NCBI RefSeq assembly: GCF_048771995.1
Contig: NC_133026.1
Coordinates: 118,749,501 to 118,813,500, forward strand
Length of the DNA stretch: 64,000 nucleotides
Reading direction: 5' to 3'
Source: Taeniopygia guttata
Taxonomy: Eukaryota > Chordata > Aves > Passeriformes > Estrildidae
Position 1 is the first letter of the stretch; every line of letters begins with the position of its first letter. Below are positions 12,655 through 28,113 of the stretch, piece by piece. The notes below the pieces were generated by a model, which did not search any database, was not told the origin of the DNA, and worked only from the letters and a program-made list of their open reading frames with translations. The translations under genes were made by a program, and so were the position numbers.

Positions 12655-15015
12655 GAGAGCACAGTGTCCTCTAGTGGAGCGTGGGCTGAAGGATTGTACG
12701 AGAAGGTTTTAGGACTGTAGCACTTTCTTTCTTCTAATGATTTATACAAAAGAAGCCTGTTTCAAGAGGCTATTATTTTAAATGGAGCACGATTTTTCTT
12801 CTCTCTGCCCAGCAATGCAAGTGAATTTCTGTAGCTGTAGCAATAGAAACAGATTTTAGGATTTCGTGAAGAGCAGGCTGTGTTCTCCTGCTCTCTAACT
12901 AGAGTACAAAACTGGGGAATGAAGTAAAGATGGGTCTTCAAGCAAGATGTTAGTGAAATTGCATGAGAAACACAACAGTTAGAAGGTGCTGCACAGATGT
13001 CTATGAACTAAGAAAATAATGTCAGTATCATTCAAAATGTTTCCTGATTCAAAGCCCCCCCACACTGGGTATGTGAACAAGAATTCCTGGTATTCTTTAT
13101 ACATTCAACCACAATATTGTCTGTCTTAAGTTGTCTCACTGTTTGGCCTAAATACTGTCTTGATCTAATTTCTTCCATTTGTTTAGTATGACCTAAGGAG
13201 CCTCATAGTGTGTACAGGCAGAGCTCTGCTGAAAAGTCTACGTGCCACAGACTGCCAGGGTGATTCTCAAACTGGGGGATGTTCCCTCAAGTGATATTTT
13301 TGAGGGGAGATACCTTCTGTGTACCTTGGAAAGATGTGCTGCCAAGTCAGTCACCAGCAAGGGCTGAAAGGGAATTGTGACTGGAGCAAGTTACTTGGGG
13401 AAAGTAAAAGATGGAAAACATCTGGAGGAGGCATTGGAAAATGTTGCTTTGTTATGATTTAACTCTTTACAATGTTCTTACGTCTCTTCCCTTCTCTGTC
13501 TCCTCCAAACCAGCCTTAACACTCCTCTTAGTAGAGCAGGGAAAGACTCATAATGATGAAATATTTTTAAGGGAATTACTAATTCAGGTTTGTCTTCAGA
13601 TGACACATACATGAGATGCCTATATATTCCACCCTTTCAGCCACTTGTGTACTAAGCAATATCATCAGAGGCTGTCAAATGCATCTTACCCTATGAATCT
13701 ATCTATATAATTTTATTAAAGAGTAATATGGTTACAGACCAGAAAGATACTTTAAAACTAGTTTTTCTGTTGATGAAGATTAATGTCCTCATTGCCTTCA
13801 CTGAGACTTTTTTCACCTGACAGCAGGTGATTGCTGAAAACGTTTAGGACAGGGTGGTTTGAATGAAAAGTTCAGTGAGGCTCACTATCTTCTCCTTTAA
13901 AAGATTCTTGCAGGAAAAATTCAGCCTGAGTCTCTCAAAGATACTAACATAAAAACTTTACTAGAACTGATGCTGCCTGCCAAAGGCAGTACTTCTTACA
14001 GCTGCTGTTTTCTGCTGGATAAACTATTGTTATGTGACATGGGTGTGCATAGATGCAACAAAAGGAAATGCCCTACAACTGACTTTTTACAAGCCTAATT
14101 TTGTATGTCTAGAGCTCTCTGTGTGTGGCTTTGCAAGGCATCAATGGTAGACAGAGTATGCTTTGGTGTGGTATTGACTGTCAGTTTTATCATCTTGGTT
14201 TGGGTCAAGTGCATTTAGCAAAAGAAGTAAAAAGTGTAAGTAATGTCTTTCAGACTGAGACCAAACAGAGATTCTCTTGTACATTAAATTTAAGACCCCT
14301 TAAAAGAGTTAATTGTCTTAGTTTTACTCATATACACAGTAACTAAAGGAGCCGTAACCCTACTAAGCTCAGAGCTTTCAAGAGGTAAAAGTGGCACAAT
14401 TAATCTCACTGTAGCTCTGGAATGCAGCAACTTTTTGGTGGTTTATGACTTGCGCATGTAAATACAGATGAAATATATGTCAAGGCATATGTACATATAT
14501 ACATGTAGATACATACAGATATTGATATCTGATGGATTCTTACCCTCTAAATTCTTACCTTTAAAAAGGAAAAGCTATTAACCTTTTAAAAATTACTTTT
14601 TTAGTCTAAAGTATACCTTAATATGTCACATGCCAATTTACAGGTGATGACCTTGTTTCACAGTACTGAATGATTTCATTTTCTAAAGTGGTTTCTAATC
14701 CTGTATTCTCTGATTTTTTTTAGTGTCTCTTTCTAGATAAGGTCAGACTAACATGAAATGAAAACCTCAAAGCAACCAAAATTTCATGCTACTCAAGGAA
14801 GTGAGCACCCCAGCCTGCACAATGTAGCAAAAAACCATTAAATAAGTTTCTGTAAAGTCACAGAAAAAATCAACTGGCTTTATTGAACAGCGTTCTTCTC
14901 TTTGGAATATGTTTTGTGTTCATAGCATGGACCATGTATATACATGTAGATGCATATATAGATACATGCATACATATATATATATATTTGACTGTGAATG
15001 TTTCTTCTGGTTCAG

Positions 15016-15262
15016 AATACAAACCTCGATTTGTTCACACTCGCCAAACCCGGTCCTTGTCTGTGGAATTTGAAGGTGAGATATATGACATAAATCTGGA
15101 AGAAGAAGAACTGCAGGTGTTGAGGACCAGAAGTATCACCAAGCGTCACAATGCTGGAAGTGAGGGGGAAGGAGAGGAAACTGCTCGTGCTGCTCGGGAC
15201 ACAATGGTCGCTGATGGCACTGATGCTATCAGTCAACCCAGCTCTGTCAGAGTGACACACAA
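15016..15262 (+). CDS. SULF1: SULF1 coding exon with processing-site region
   Basis: The last base of the previous exon plus AA restores a Lys codon, giving [14 protein letters not shown]. The peptide continues [14 protein letters not shown] and an acidic run, EEEEL. It then has RSITKRH, a dibasic site of furin type; SULF proteins are known to be cut by furin-type proteases into two linked subunits, but the exact site here is inference. The stretch after it ([15 protein letters not shown]) is low-complexity and looks fast-evolving. The exon ends SSVRVTH plus AA before GTATGA, 247 nt. Confidence 0.95.
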
Positions 15263-16572
<1,310 letters not shown>

Positions 16573-16635
16573 TGAAGTCTTTACACTGATAACTTTTCAA
16601 AGAATAATTCTGACTCAGAAATATTCTCTTTGCAG

Positions 16636-16730
16636 ATCGAAGCTCTCCAAGACAAAATTAAGAATTTGAGGGAAGTTAGAGGACACCTAAAAAGAAGAAA
16701 ACCAGATGAATGTGATTGTAGTAAACAGAG
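16636..16730 (+). CDS. SULF1: SULF1 coding exon, coiled-coil segment
   Basis: Small 95-nt exon after TCTCTTTGCAG. The peptide [20 protein letters not shown] has a leucine/isoleucine spacing that fits a short coiled coil. It is followed by [12 protein letters not shown], with a Cys pair. The exon ends after two bases of a Ser codon (AG) before GTAAGA. It sits only 87 bp after the previous exon. Confidence 0.95.
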
Positions 16731-17695
<965 letters not shown>

Positions 17696-17868
17696 AGAAG
17701 CAGCACAGGAGGTGGATGGCAAACTGCAGCTGTTCAAAGAGAACCGGAGAAGGAAGAAGGAGCGGAAGGGGAAAAGGCGCCAGAAGAAAGGAGATGAGTG
17801 TAGCCTTCCCGGGCTGACATGTTTTACTCATGACAACAACCACTGGCAAACAGCACCGTTCTGGAACT
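17696..17868 (+). CDS. SULF1: SULF1 coding exon with strongly basic cluster
   Basis: This 173-nt exon encodes [16 protein letters not shown], then the very basic [17 protein letters not shown], then [16 protein letters not shown] and QTAPFWN. Basic clusters of this kind bind the sulfated substrate and keep SULF1 at the cell surface, as is known for the family. The second half begins the conserved C-terminal domain. It ends one base into a Leu codon before GTGAGT. Confidence 0.96.
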
Positions 17869-20493
<2,625 letters not shown>

Positions 20494-20527
20494 GAAATAA
20501 AGATGGAGGAAGCTATGATCCACACAG
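20494..20527 (+). CDS. SULF1: SULF1 34-nt penultimate coding exon (frame switch candidate)
   Basis: This very short exon encodes GNKDGGSYDPH and ends two bases into an Arg codon before GTATCC. It matches the end of SULF1 as known in other vertebrates, just before the final GxLWDGWEG. Its length, 34 nt, is not a multiple of three, so leaving it out shifts the frame of the last exon. It sits 366 bp after the solo LTR and 5.2 kb before the last exon. Confidence 0.93.
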
Positions 20528-23500
20528 GTATCCACACTTTTTTATTCTCCTCAGCAGCTTCTTTCCAAATAATTGCATGACTCCAGTCCATTTCAACTAA
20601 TGTCTGTATCCTGCCATGTTGCACACAATGTAGCTTTTGATGCATGCATTTTCTAACTACCCTACACTGAACTTGGCCATTGTTTTTTAGATCTACCATT
20701 CTGCATTTAACGTTGCTCATTGTCATAGCAAGACTTCATTCAGTTCATATTTCATGCCTGTACTCCTTAGATGTTTGCCCAAGGAAAATTTTACAGGAAG
20801 AATCACCTCTTTTGGGTTGCTCTTGTGTTATCATGTTGATTTTGGATGGGTTGGAGGTGTTTTTCTGGTTTTATTTAATAGGTCTTCACAGCTGCTTTTT
20901 AAATGTAAACTAAGTATGCTTAGAAGGCTTTCTGGAGTACAAAGAACCTAGTCAAACCTATGGAAGCAAAGCAAAATCTTCTCACTGGCTTTTGGAAATA
21001 TTGGCAGATACCACTTTAGGCAAAAGCAATGCTCAATATGAGCGGCCTGTGCTCAGAAGCCAGCAGGAGAGTGTTCAATTCAAGTATGGCAGAAGGATGA
21101 AGCTTCTTTGGGCTGGGACCAGATCAGACAAGCATAAAATAAAATTTCCTAAAAATGTTGAATTATTTGAACTGAGGAAAGGCACCAGGTGAGGGTTTTT
21201 TAAACCTAACACTTGAACATGAGGCATACATGACAGACACCTCTTTGAAAGTATATTTTTCTGTTTAAAAATATACTTATTGTACCTACATGTTTATCAT
21301 TCAGAGCTCTGTGTCTCCTGGTGGAGAAACCAGACAAACATAAAGCAAAACCTGAAGAGAAGGAAAAAACTTCATGTCTTAACAGTACTGCCTTTGCTAT
21401 TCATTGAGCAGTACTTGTTCTCAGGGTGAAAAACAGATTAACATCTGTGGAGTGTCATATTTAGACTGGACTCCTTTTCACAGTTTTTCAGTTTTATACA
21501 TTTTCACCTCTATACACTTTGGAGGAGTAGCTGCTGATAGACATTGCTTACTTGAAAAGTAAACAAGGGAGTCTAAGTGGTATACAAGTCTACATAAATC
21601 CTTTTTCACAGAGTCTTCTGGAAAGAACCTTTTCATTAGTTTCTAGCAGTCAGATAAAAATTAAGCTAATGTATTTCAATGTATAGATCTGCAATTTAAA
21701 CAGCTAAACTTTCTTTTGCAGGCAGTTTTGTATTTTCACACCTGAGTAGTTTTGGGATCTAGGAAAATTATAAACTTTTATTTGGTTTATATCCCACTGT
21801 TTGCATTGCTCAAATGCAAACTGGTGAGAACTGGTTGCTACAATGATAAAAAGAAATCCCTGTAATTATGCTTTTAAGTCTTTCATTAGAAGCAATCCTT
21901 GTAAGTAAGCATTCCTCATTTTAACTCCAGATCTAACAGAAATAGCATTTTTGAATTGTAGGATTACATGAAATAGTAGAGCACACAGGAGTAATCTTTA
22001 AATTACATCTTCCTACACTGTTTAGCAACAAAAACATCTTAACTTTTGATACCAAAGAACATACCATAAACATTTTGCTACTGTGATAAATAGCAGTGTA
22101 ATATAACATAAGCAATATTGTTCTGTGTCATGACATTGCAGATACTCAGTTTCTCAATTTACACATTCAATATTTTGGTTCAAGCCCAAACGTGGTAGGA
22201 TGTTTTTCTTTTCTTAAACAAAACAAAACCAACAAAACAAAACAAAAATTAACAAATTCCATTTATCAGGAGTCATTACAATGATCTAGTAGAGGATCCT
22301 TTTGTTGCTGCCTGGAGAGAACAAATGGAATAACAATGGAAGGTCATCTGAACTGCTCCTTAGGCTTCCTTCAGATCATGTAGATTCTCCACTCAGACCT
22401 GTTTCCAGTTCAAAATGCCCTGAGTTAGTGAAGCACTGCCTGTGCTGCAGTGAAGCACTGGGCCAACAGGCCCTTGTGGGAATAGCCAGACTGATGCTGT
22501 TTGCTTTGCACAAAGGGACAGAGAGCTTCAGCAGGGAAGAACTGGTGCCACTTCTGCCCTGTGACCCACAGAGTGTGGCTCTGCAGATAAGGCTGATCAC
22601 AGGATGTGTGAACTGCACATTCCTCTCTCCTCTCCTACTTGTCTGAAGTTTTTCAAAGCCACCAAGGATATGATTTTACCCACCTGTCTTTAGTCTCAAA
22701 GGAGACATATTCAAATCTCTTACTAGGTTTGAGATAAAACAGACACAGATGGCATGCCAGGGTAGGATAAATGGAGAGTAAAGCTTAACTAAAGGTTGAT
22801 CTACAAATAAACAAACAACAAAACAACAAAAAAGGAGCAAATTTTGCTTTGAACAGCTAGCACCATTTTTTTTTCTCTTTTGGATCTATGTCATAGCTGA
22901 AAAATTCCAAAATGTTGATCAAGGAAACTACTGCCCTGCTGTTTCTCAAATGCAACTCATCTGCACTTTCCCATTTCATACTTACTTGTAACAAAATTTC
23001 TTACAGGGGAAAATCCTCTTCTTTCCTCTCCTCTTCCCTCTGTTTGCTTTAATTTCAGTGGGAGACTTTTCATGCTTACTGCAAGTTGTGGAATTAAACT
23101 GTGAAGTAATTTGCTCAGTCAACCAAAATAGCTCTAGGACCTTGAGACTTTGCTTCCCTGTTTGTTTAACATATATGAATATAAGCCATCTCTGTCTTCA
23201 AACAAGCTATTTTCCTCTGTGTGACACAAAGATCGTGGAACAATTCCCAGTGCCTTCCCAGCTGTGAAACTTCTCTGAGACTGCAGAAACAGTGCCACAT
23301 TTAGAGAGCAAAAAATAGATCCAGAGTAAAGGACAAGCCCTGACTCAGACTTTCTGCTATTTTGTAGGAACACTACAAACTCCTTGCTGATCTTATTCCT
23401 GTGCAGCACAGCCCCACTGCCCTACTGCTGAGCCTCCTCAGAAACCCTGTTCTTCTTCACTGGTTCCCAGGCATCCCCACTGCCCAACTTGCCACCCAGC

Positions 23501-25716
23501 TCAAGCCTCTGTTCCCCTGCTGGGGATGGGCAGCAGAGGCCCTCCTGGCCCCAAGTGCAGCTTTATGGGTTCTGCTTTGCCCCCAGTCCCCTGGTCTGTC
23601 CCTAAACCTGTTACCAGTCAAACAGCATCACTCCTGTTCCAGTTCCTGCCATAACATAACAACCCACGTGACTGTCCCTACAACAGTTTCTTTTCCTATA
23701 CAGGCTCTGACTTGGCAAAGGAAAAATAAAACCAAAACTCTACCAATAAAAATAGTAACAGAGAAAATTAAATATTGTTTCATCTGCAAGTGGTTAATAT
23801 CTTCAAGGATTTAGTGACTAAATTCCTTGCAAAAGTAGCCCCCTGCCATGATGTTTTCTAGGGCCCTTTATGCCTCTAGGCACCAGAAGAGTAAATCTTC
23901 TTTCTTGAAATCTCTTTGGTATTTAATGATCTTTTGTTTCAGGGAACAAATTATCCATAATGTGGCTTACAAAGATGGCTCTCATGTGGCCATGCCATCA
24001 CTTCATTTCTCTTGTCTGCTTCAGGAAAGAAAGAAGATGCTCTGTTACAGCTGTTCTACCAAATCCAAAAAGCTTTTGTTTCTTCCTGGATCAGGAAGAC
24101 TGTTAAATGTTTGCCAAAAAAAAAAAAATTCTAGAATTTGATATTTAAAAAATAAAATACTTAAATTTTATGTTGCAAAATATTTCCAATTAAGAGCAAA
24201 GGTTCAGGTGTTTTCATATAAGGAAAGTGGTCTCCTTTTGGTGGAGCAGAGTAAGGCCCCACATTATAAGAAAATATCAAGGATTTTTTCTGACCGTAAT
24301 GGTATTTTTCTGACTTTCCATATGATGGACTAAATATTGGAGATATTCTTTTACTGTGAAATCCCAAGCTAGTAAGAAGCAAAGAATGTAATCTATGATG
24401 TCTTCTGTTCTATTTGAATAAAGATAATGGGCAACTTAAAATACAAACAAATTAATGGAGATGCCAAGAACCATCTGTGGGGATGTAGGACTCAATATAG
24501 ATGAGAATTTGAGCTAAATTCGCATGATTGGAATGTAGCCACTTGAACTTCTAAAGTAATTGCTACTAGCCTACCTGCCTGTACAATTTTCATGAAGAGA
24601 ATAAATCAGTAAGTTAATTACTAAAGATTGGCTGCAACATCATTTGTAAGGGCAAAATTTTCACTTTCCCTGACAAACTTTTGCATTGCTTGATTCGTCT
24701 TCCCTTGTAGACCACCTTGTTGATAAAATCTTTCCAGTGAATTCAGTCTGTCCAGTGAATTAAGTAAAATGGTGTTGTTCAGTGTTACTTTTCAATATAA
24801 AAGGGCTTCACATCACAGGGGATAATCTGAGTCACTATAGTTACTGTAGCAAATTTTAAAATATTTTGGAAATGGGTTTCTTTTGTGTCTTTCATTTTCT
24901 GGCTGTGATCAATAAAAAAAAAAATGCAGCTCTGTTGTTGCTATAGGCCCATATCTATACCCTTTATTCAGACTTATTATTTCAGAAGGCTGCTATATAT
25001 TTTCCTTGAAAGCTTTTTAAAAAAACCTTAGGAAGATTTCTCTGTGTATATTTTAACACTATTTTACACAGTGGTGCTGTCCTATAAATTAATTCACACC
25101 AGTTTTTTACAGCTTTCATTTCCCCTAATTGCTTCATGTAAAATAAATGAATGTTTACTAAATAGATTAAAACCCCCTTTGGCTAACATTTACTAAACAA
25201 AATGTGTCTAGTTAGTTTGTAGACCGTATTTTTAAACTATCCAGAAACAAAATTCATGTGGGCATTGGAGTTCAGGTCACCAATGGTTTCAGAGTTAGTC
25301 CCCTCTTTTATACTTAACCATTGTTTGATTATTGCATGTTTTGCTGGAGTGCTCAAGAAAGGCAACTGGATTATTTGTGTATTGAAACATTTTTCCTGCC
25401 TTGAAATATCAGAGGAAGGACTTATCTCTGACTGTCATCACAAAGCCCCATTAGACCAGATTTTGTTCTTTTTTCACTCAGCCCAGGGATGCAGCAGGAG
25501 ACAGGGAGCTCTTGCTGTGTGTTTAGCAGGGCTGTGAACATACCCAAGGCCAGAACCATTTATCTGATGACAGAAGAGGTGGAGTGTCTTACACTTTAAG
25601 CTACCTACTTTATGAACAGTGATGTTTTCAAGCCAATTGAAGTAGAAACACACATGGAAGCTTTGCTTGCACCTTTAATAGTGTTCACCAGTAGGCTTTA
25701 TTCTTTCTCTCAACAG
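20528..25716 (+). other. SULF1: SULF1 last coding intron
   Basis: Intron of 5,189 bp, donor GTATCC and acceptor TTTCTCTCAACAG, which is followed at once by AG and so makes a tandem AGAG acceptor. It has A/C-rich simple sequence near 22,217-22,250 and 22,801-22,832 and a C-rich, CT-rich stretch at about 23,400-23,620. I found no exon or clear transposon in it. Confidence 0.85.
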
Positions 25717-25747
25717 AGGACACTTATGGGATGGATGGGAAGGCTAA
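25717..25747 (+). CDS. SULF1: SULF1 terminal coding segment and stop
   Basis: The A at 25717 completes the Arg codon of the previous exon. It is followed by GHLWDGWEG and TAA (25745-25747), the expected SULF1 C-terminus. Only 31 nt of this large last exon are coding in the normal frame. The same exon carries a long open frame shifted by one base (see the next entry). Confidence 0.96.
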
Positions 25748-26540
25748 GCTGCCCATTTTCACTGGCGACATTGACTGGCAAGGACTGGAAGACTTGTACA
25801 GTGTGAATGAAAGTGTATATGAATACAGACACAACTTTAGACTTAGTCTGGCTGACTGGACTAATTACTTGAAGGATGTAGATAGAATGTTTGCACTGCT
25901 GAACAGTTACTACCAGCAAAATAAACCAGACAAGGATAACACTGGTCAAAGCAACAGGGACGGGGACGAATCATCCACGCCATTCACCTTGGTGGAAATG
26001 ACTTCTGCTGAGGAGTCCAGCGGCCTGATTGCAGAAGAGTTGCAGCTTATTGTGCCAACAGACTTTGCAGCCCTTGCTTTGAGCACGGTGAATTTAAGTC
26101 AGGAGAGGAAACTTGAATTAAACAATGATATTCCTGAGAAAAGTAGTTTGAATGATGCACACTGGAGAAATAGTCATCCAGCTGAAAAATGGATGGAGGA
26201 TAAAGAATCGGACCGTTTTGATATGGATTTCAGTGGAAACGGTTTGATAGAGTTGGAATCCCGGCATAGCTTCATGCTACAGCCCATCAGCATTCCTCAA
26301 AAAGACACTCATCAGGATAGTGACACTGTGGAAGATATATTTGAAGACCAAATGTATCTTCCCATGAGGTCTGATGAACCCTTCGTTCATCAGACCATAA
26401 ACATATCCATTAGGGATTCACCTGTCAATACCCAGGAAGAAGGAACTTTCTTAAAAAAAGCCAAACAGAGTCTTGCGGGAGAAAGTTCACAAATCCTAAA
26501 TACAGAAGGCAGTGCCTCAGCTCCACTCTCCTTGGATTAG
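25717..26540 (+). CDS. SULF1: Alternative-frame SULF1 C-terminal extension (predicted long isoform)
   Basis: Reading one base out of the normal frame, the last exon is open from its acceptor to TAG at 26538-26540: EDTYG, then 269 codons from the Met at 25731. The frame matches exactly if the 34-nt exon is skipped (G from 19248 + AG). The peptide is hydrophilic and acidic with no membrane span; it includes DWQGLEDLYSVNES, LSLADWTNYLKDVDR and DIFEDQMYLP, and three N-glycosylation sequons (NES, NLS, NIS). Codon use looks like real coding sequence, with many GNN and RNY codons and mixed residues. The Met at 25731 also has a good initiation context (G at -3, G at +4), so internal start is a second option. 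Function is unknown. I have an unverified memory of a related frame at mammalian SULF1, so it may already be annotated elsewhere. Confidence 0.72.
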
Positions 26541-27393
26541 ATCAAGTTGTAAACCATGAAATAAGTTCTCCTTTTTCTTATTAGCAAACTAATAAAGGTA
26601 ATCAAGACAACTGACATTCCATGGTTATTGTAGATACATTTTGCAGCTAAATTGAGCCCAGTTCAGTATTTGTGCATTTTTTTTTTTAATTCACATGCAC
26701 ATATTTGCATTGTAATTTTCCACACTGGGAAGCAAGATTTCCAGTTTTTCATTAAAAGAAACAGTGTTAACTTTCAAATGCAGTAGCACATTCTCTGAAA
26801 GCTAAAACTTATTTCTTCCAAAAGGATGTTCAAGTCACTTTCTCTATTTCCAAATGGTCCCGCCATGACTGAGTGTTTCAGTTCACCCAGTATACCTGCA
26901 TAATGTCTTTTTCATCAATTATTTTAACCACTGGCAATTCTTAATGCCATGCTTTCAAGTAAAATGCACTTTTAAAATCTGTATGCCATACCATTTATGC
27001 TTCTAATAACTTACAGGTTCTTAGTTTGCTCATTGTCTTGTGGAATTATGAAACCAATAAACAGACTGACCTGAAAGAGGTAAACACCATGGATTGTGGA
27101 AGAAGACTCTTCAAATATTATCTTAGCAAATATTGCATGATTTTTTTACTTTATTAAATTTAATCTCAGAAAGGTATGGCTAATAATTATTAACTGTAGA
27201 AGGATTTGTTTAAATTGGATTGTTTCCTTATATGTTGATATTGTCAGTATTAAAATGCCATTAATTTTTCTGACTTTTTTTTTTTTTCTGATACCGGTAG
27301 AAAGGTTTACATCAGTACATAAATGTTTTTGTTGCCCCACCTGATTTTTATTATTCTGAGCAATACCTTGAAAGCATTATTATAATTTTGAGT

Positions 27394-27429
27394 CTTTAAT
27401 GCCTTTTCTGTTTTGAAAAGGCATTAAAG
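27394..27429 (+). promoter_or_regulatory. Perfect 15-bp hairpin in SULF1 3' UTR
   Basis: CTTTAATGCCTTTTC at 27394-27408 pairs perfectly with GAAAAGGCATTAAAG at 27415-27429, leaving a 6-nt loop, TGTTTT. A G-U pair can extend it by one. A poly(A) signal follows 5 nt later (27435). It could affect RNA processing or stability, but no function is shown. Confidence 0.8.
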
Positions 27430-27434
27430 GGAAT

Positions 27435-27440
27435 AATAAA
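27435..27440 (+). terminator. Candidate poly(A) signal after the hairpin
   Basis: AATAAA within GAATAATAAAATC. It could end a shorter SULF1 message. Two further upstream signals are at 26591-26596 and 27056-27061. Confidence 0.4.
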
Positions 27441-28107
27441 ATCATGTTAGGTTTCCATTATTTTAGACACAAAAAGCACATGAAAGTGAAAAATAGTACT
27501 TTAGTAATAATTTTTGTTGTTGTATTCTAAATTTTCTCTTGAACTTTACCAAACATTAAATCATATGAAGTACAATACAAAAATTACTTCAAAAATCTGT
27601 ATTACTCAAAACTTAAATCTTTTCCCTTGCTTTTTTATAAATTTTTAAATAATTATCACAACAGCAACAAAAGAGAATTACCTCAAACAGACGTAATTCC
27701 ACAATGTCCAACTCACAGGTGTGTTTCCTACCTGTTACATTTTATTTAGTGTAGTGAATATTTTTTGGCTATTGCAAGCACTGCAGGTTAAACTTACATT
27801 CATTACATTGTATTTTAAGTTGAAACTTTTTAAAAAGGAGATTCTTTTAGTAGGATTTTAATAATTTTAAGAAGCAGTCTTTTTGATGGACTCTGTAAAT
27901 ATGTTAAAATTACTAGTTCTTTATCTGATGTATGTGTCATGGGCTGATTGATAGAAACAAATATTTATGGTCATGAATGATGCTATTTGTACATAGGTTT
28001 CAAGTTACTAGGATACAAACTGTGTTTTTAAATCTTGTATAATATTTCTGTGATACTTTTATAGTACAATTCTGGCTTCAGGAAAGTCTAGAAGCAATAT
28101 TTCTTGA

Positions 28108-28113
28108 AATAAA
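28108..28113 (+). terminator. SULF1: Candidate main poly(A) signal of SULF1
   Basis: AATAAA followed by AAGTGTTTTACTTTACC, a GT/T-rich downstream element in the usual place. It is the last well-formed plus-strand signal that fits the expected 3' UTR length; another AATAAA-like motif lies near 28,230. Confidence 0.5.

Larger units (their letters stand above)
11853..15015 (+). other. SULF1: SULF1 intron with CR1 and CpG-rich block
   Basis: Intron of 3,163 bp, GT donor at 11853 and AG acceptor at 15014-15015 (TTCTGGTTCAG). It contains a plus-oriented CR1 copy and a CpG-rich block, both listed separately. AT-rich TACATA-type simple sequence occurs near 14,490-14,530 and 14,935-14,990. No further exon was seen. 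Confidence 0.9.

Noticed and set aside
23401..23814. 137-codon plus-strand open frame in the last SULF1 intron
   Set aside because: The region is CT-rich, there is no flanking splice pattern that fits SULF1, and the peptide has no known match.
25717..25719. Use of the second AG of the tandem AGAG acceptor to reach the long SULF1 frame
   Set aside because: With the 34-nt exon included, this acceptor gives the third frame, which stops soon after (TGA near 25,805), so it does not reach the long frame.
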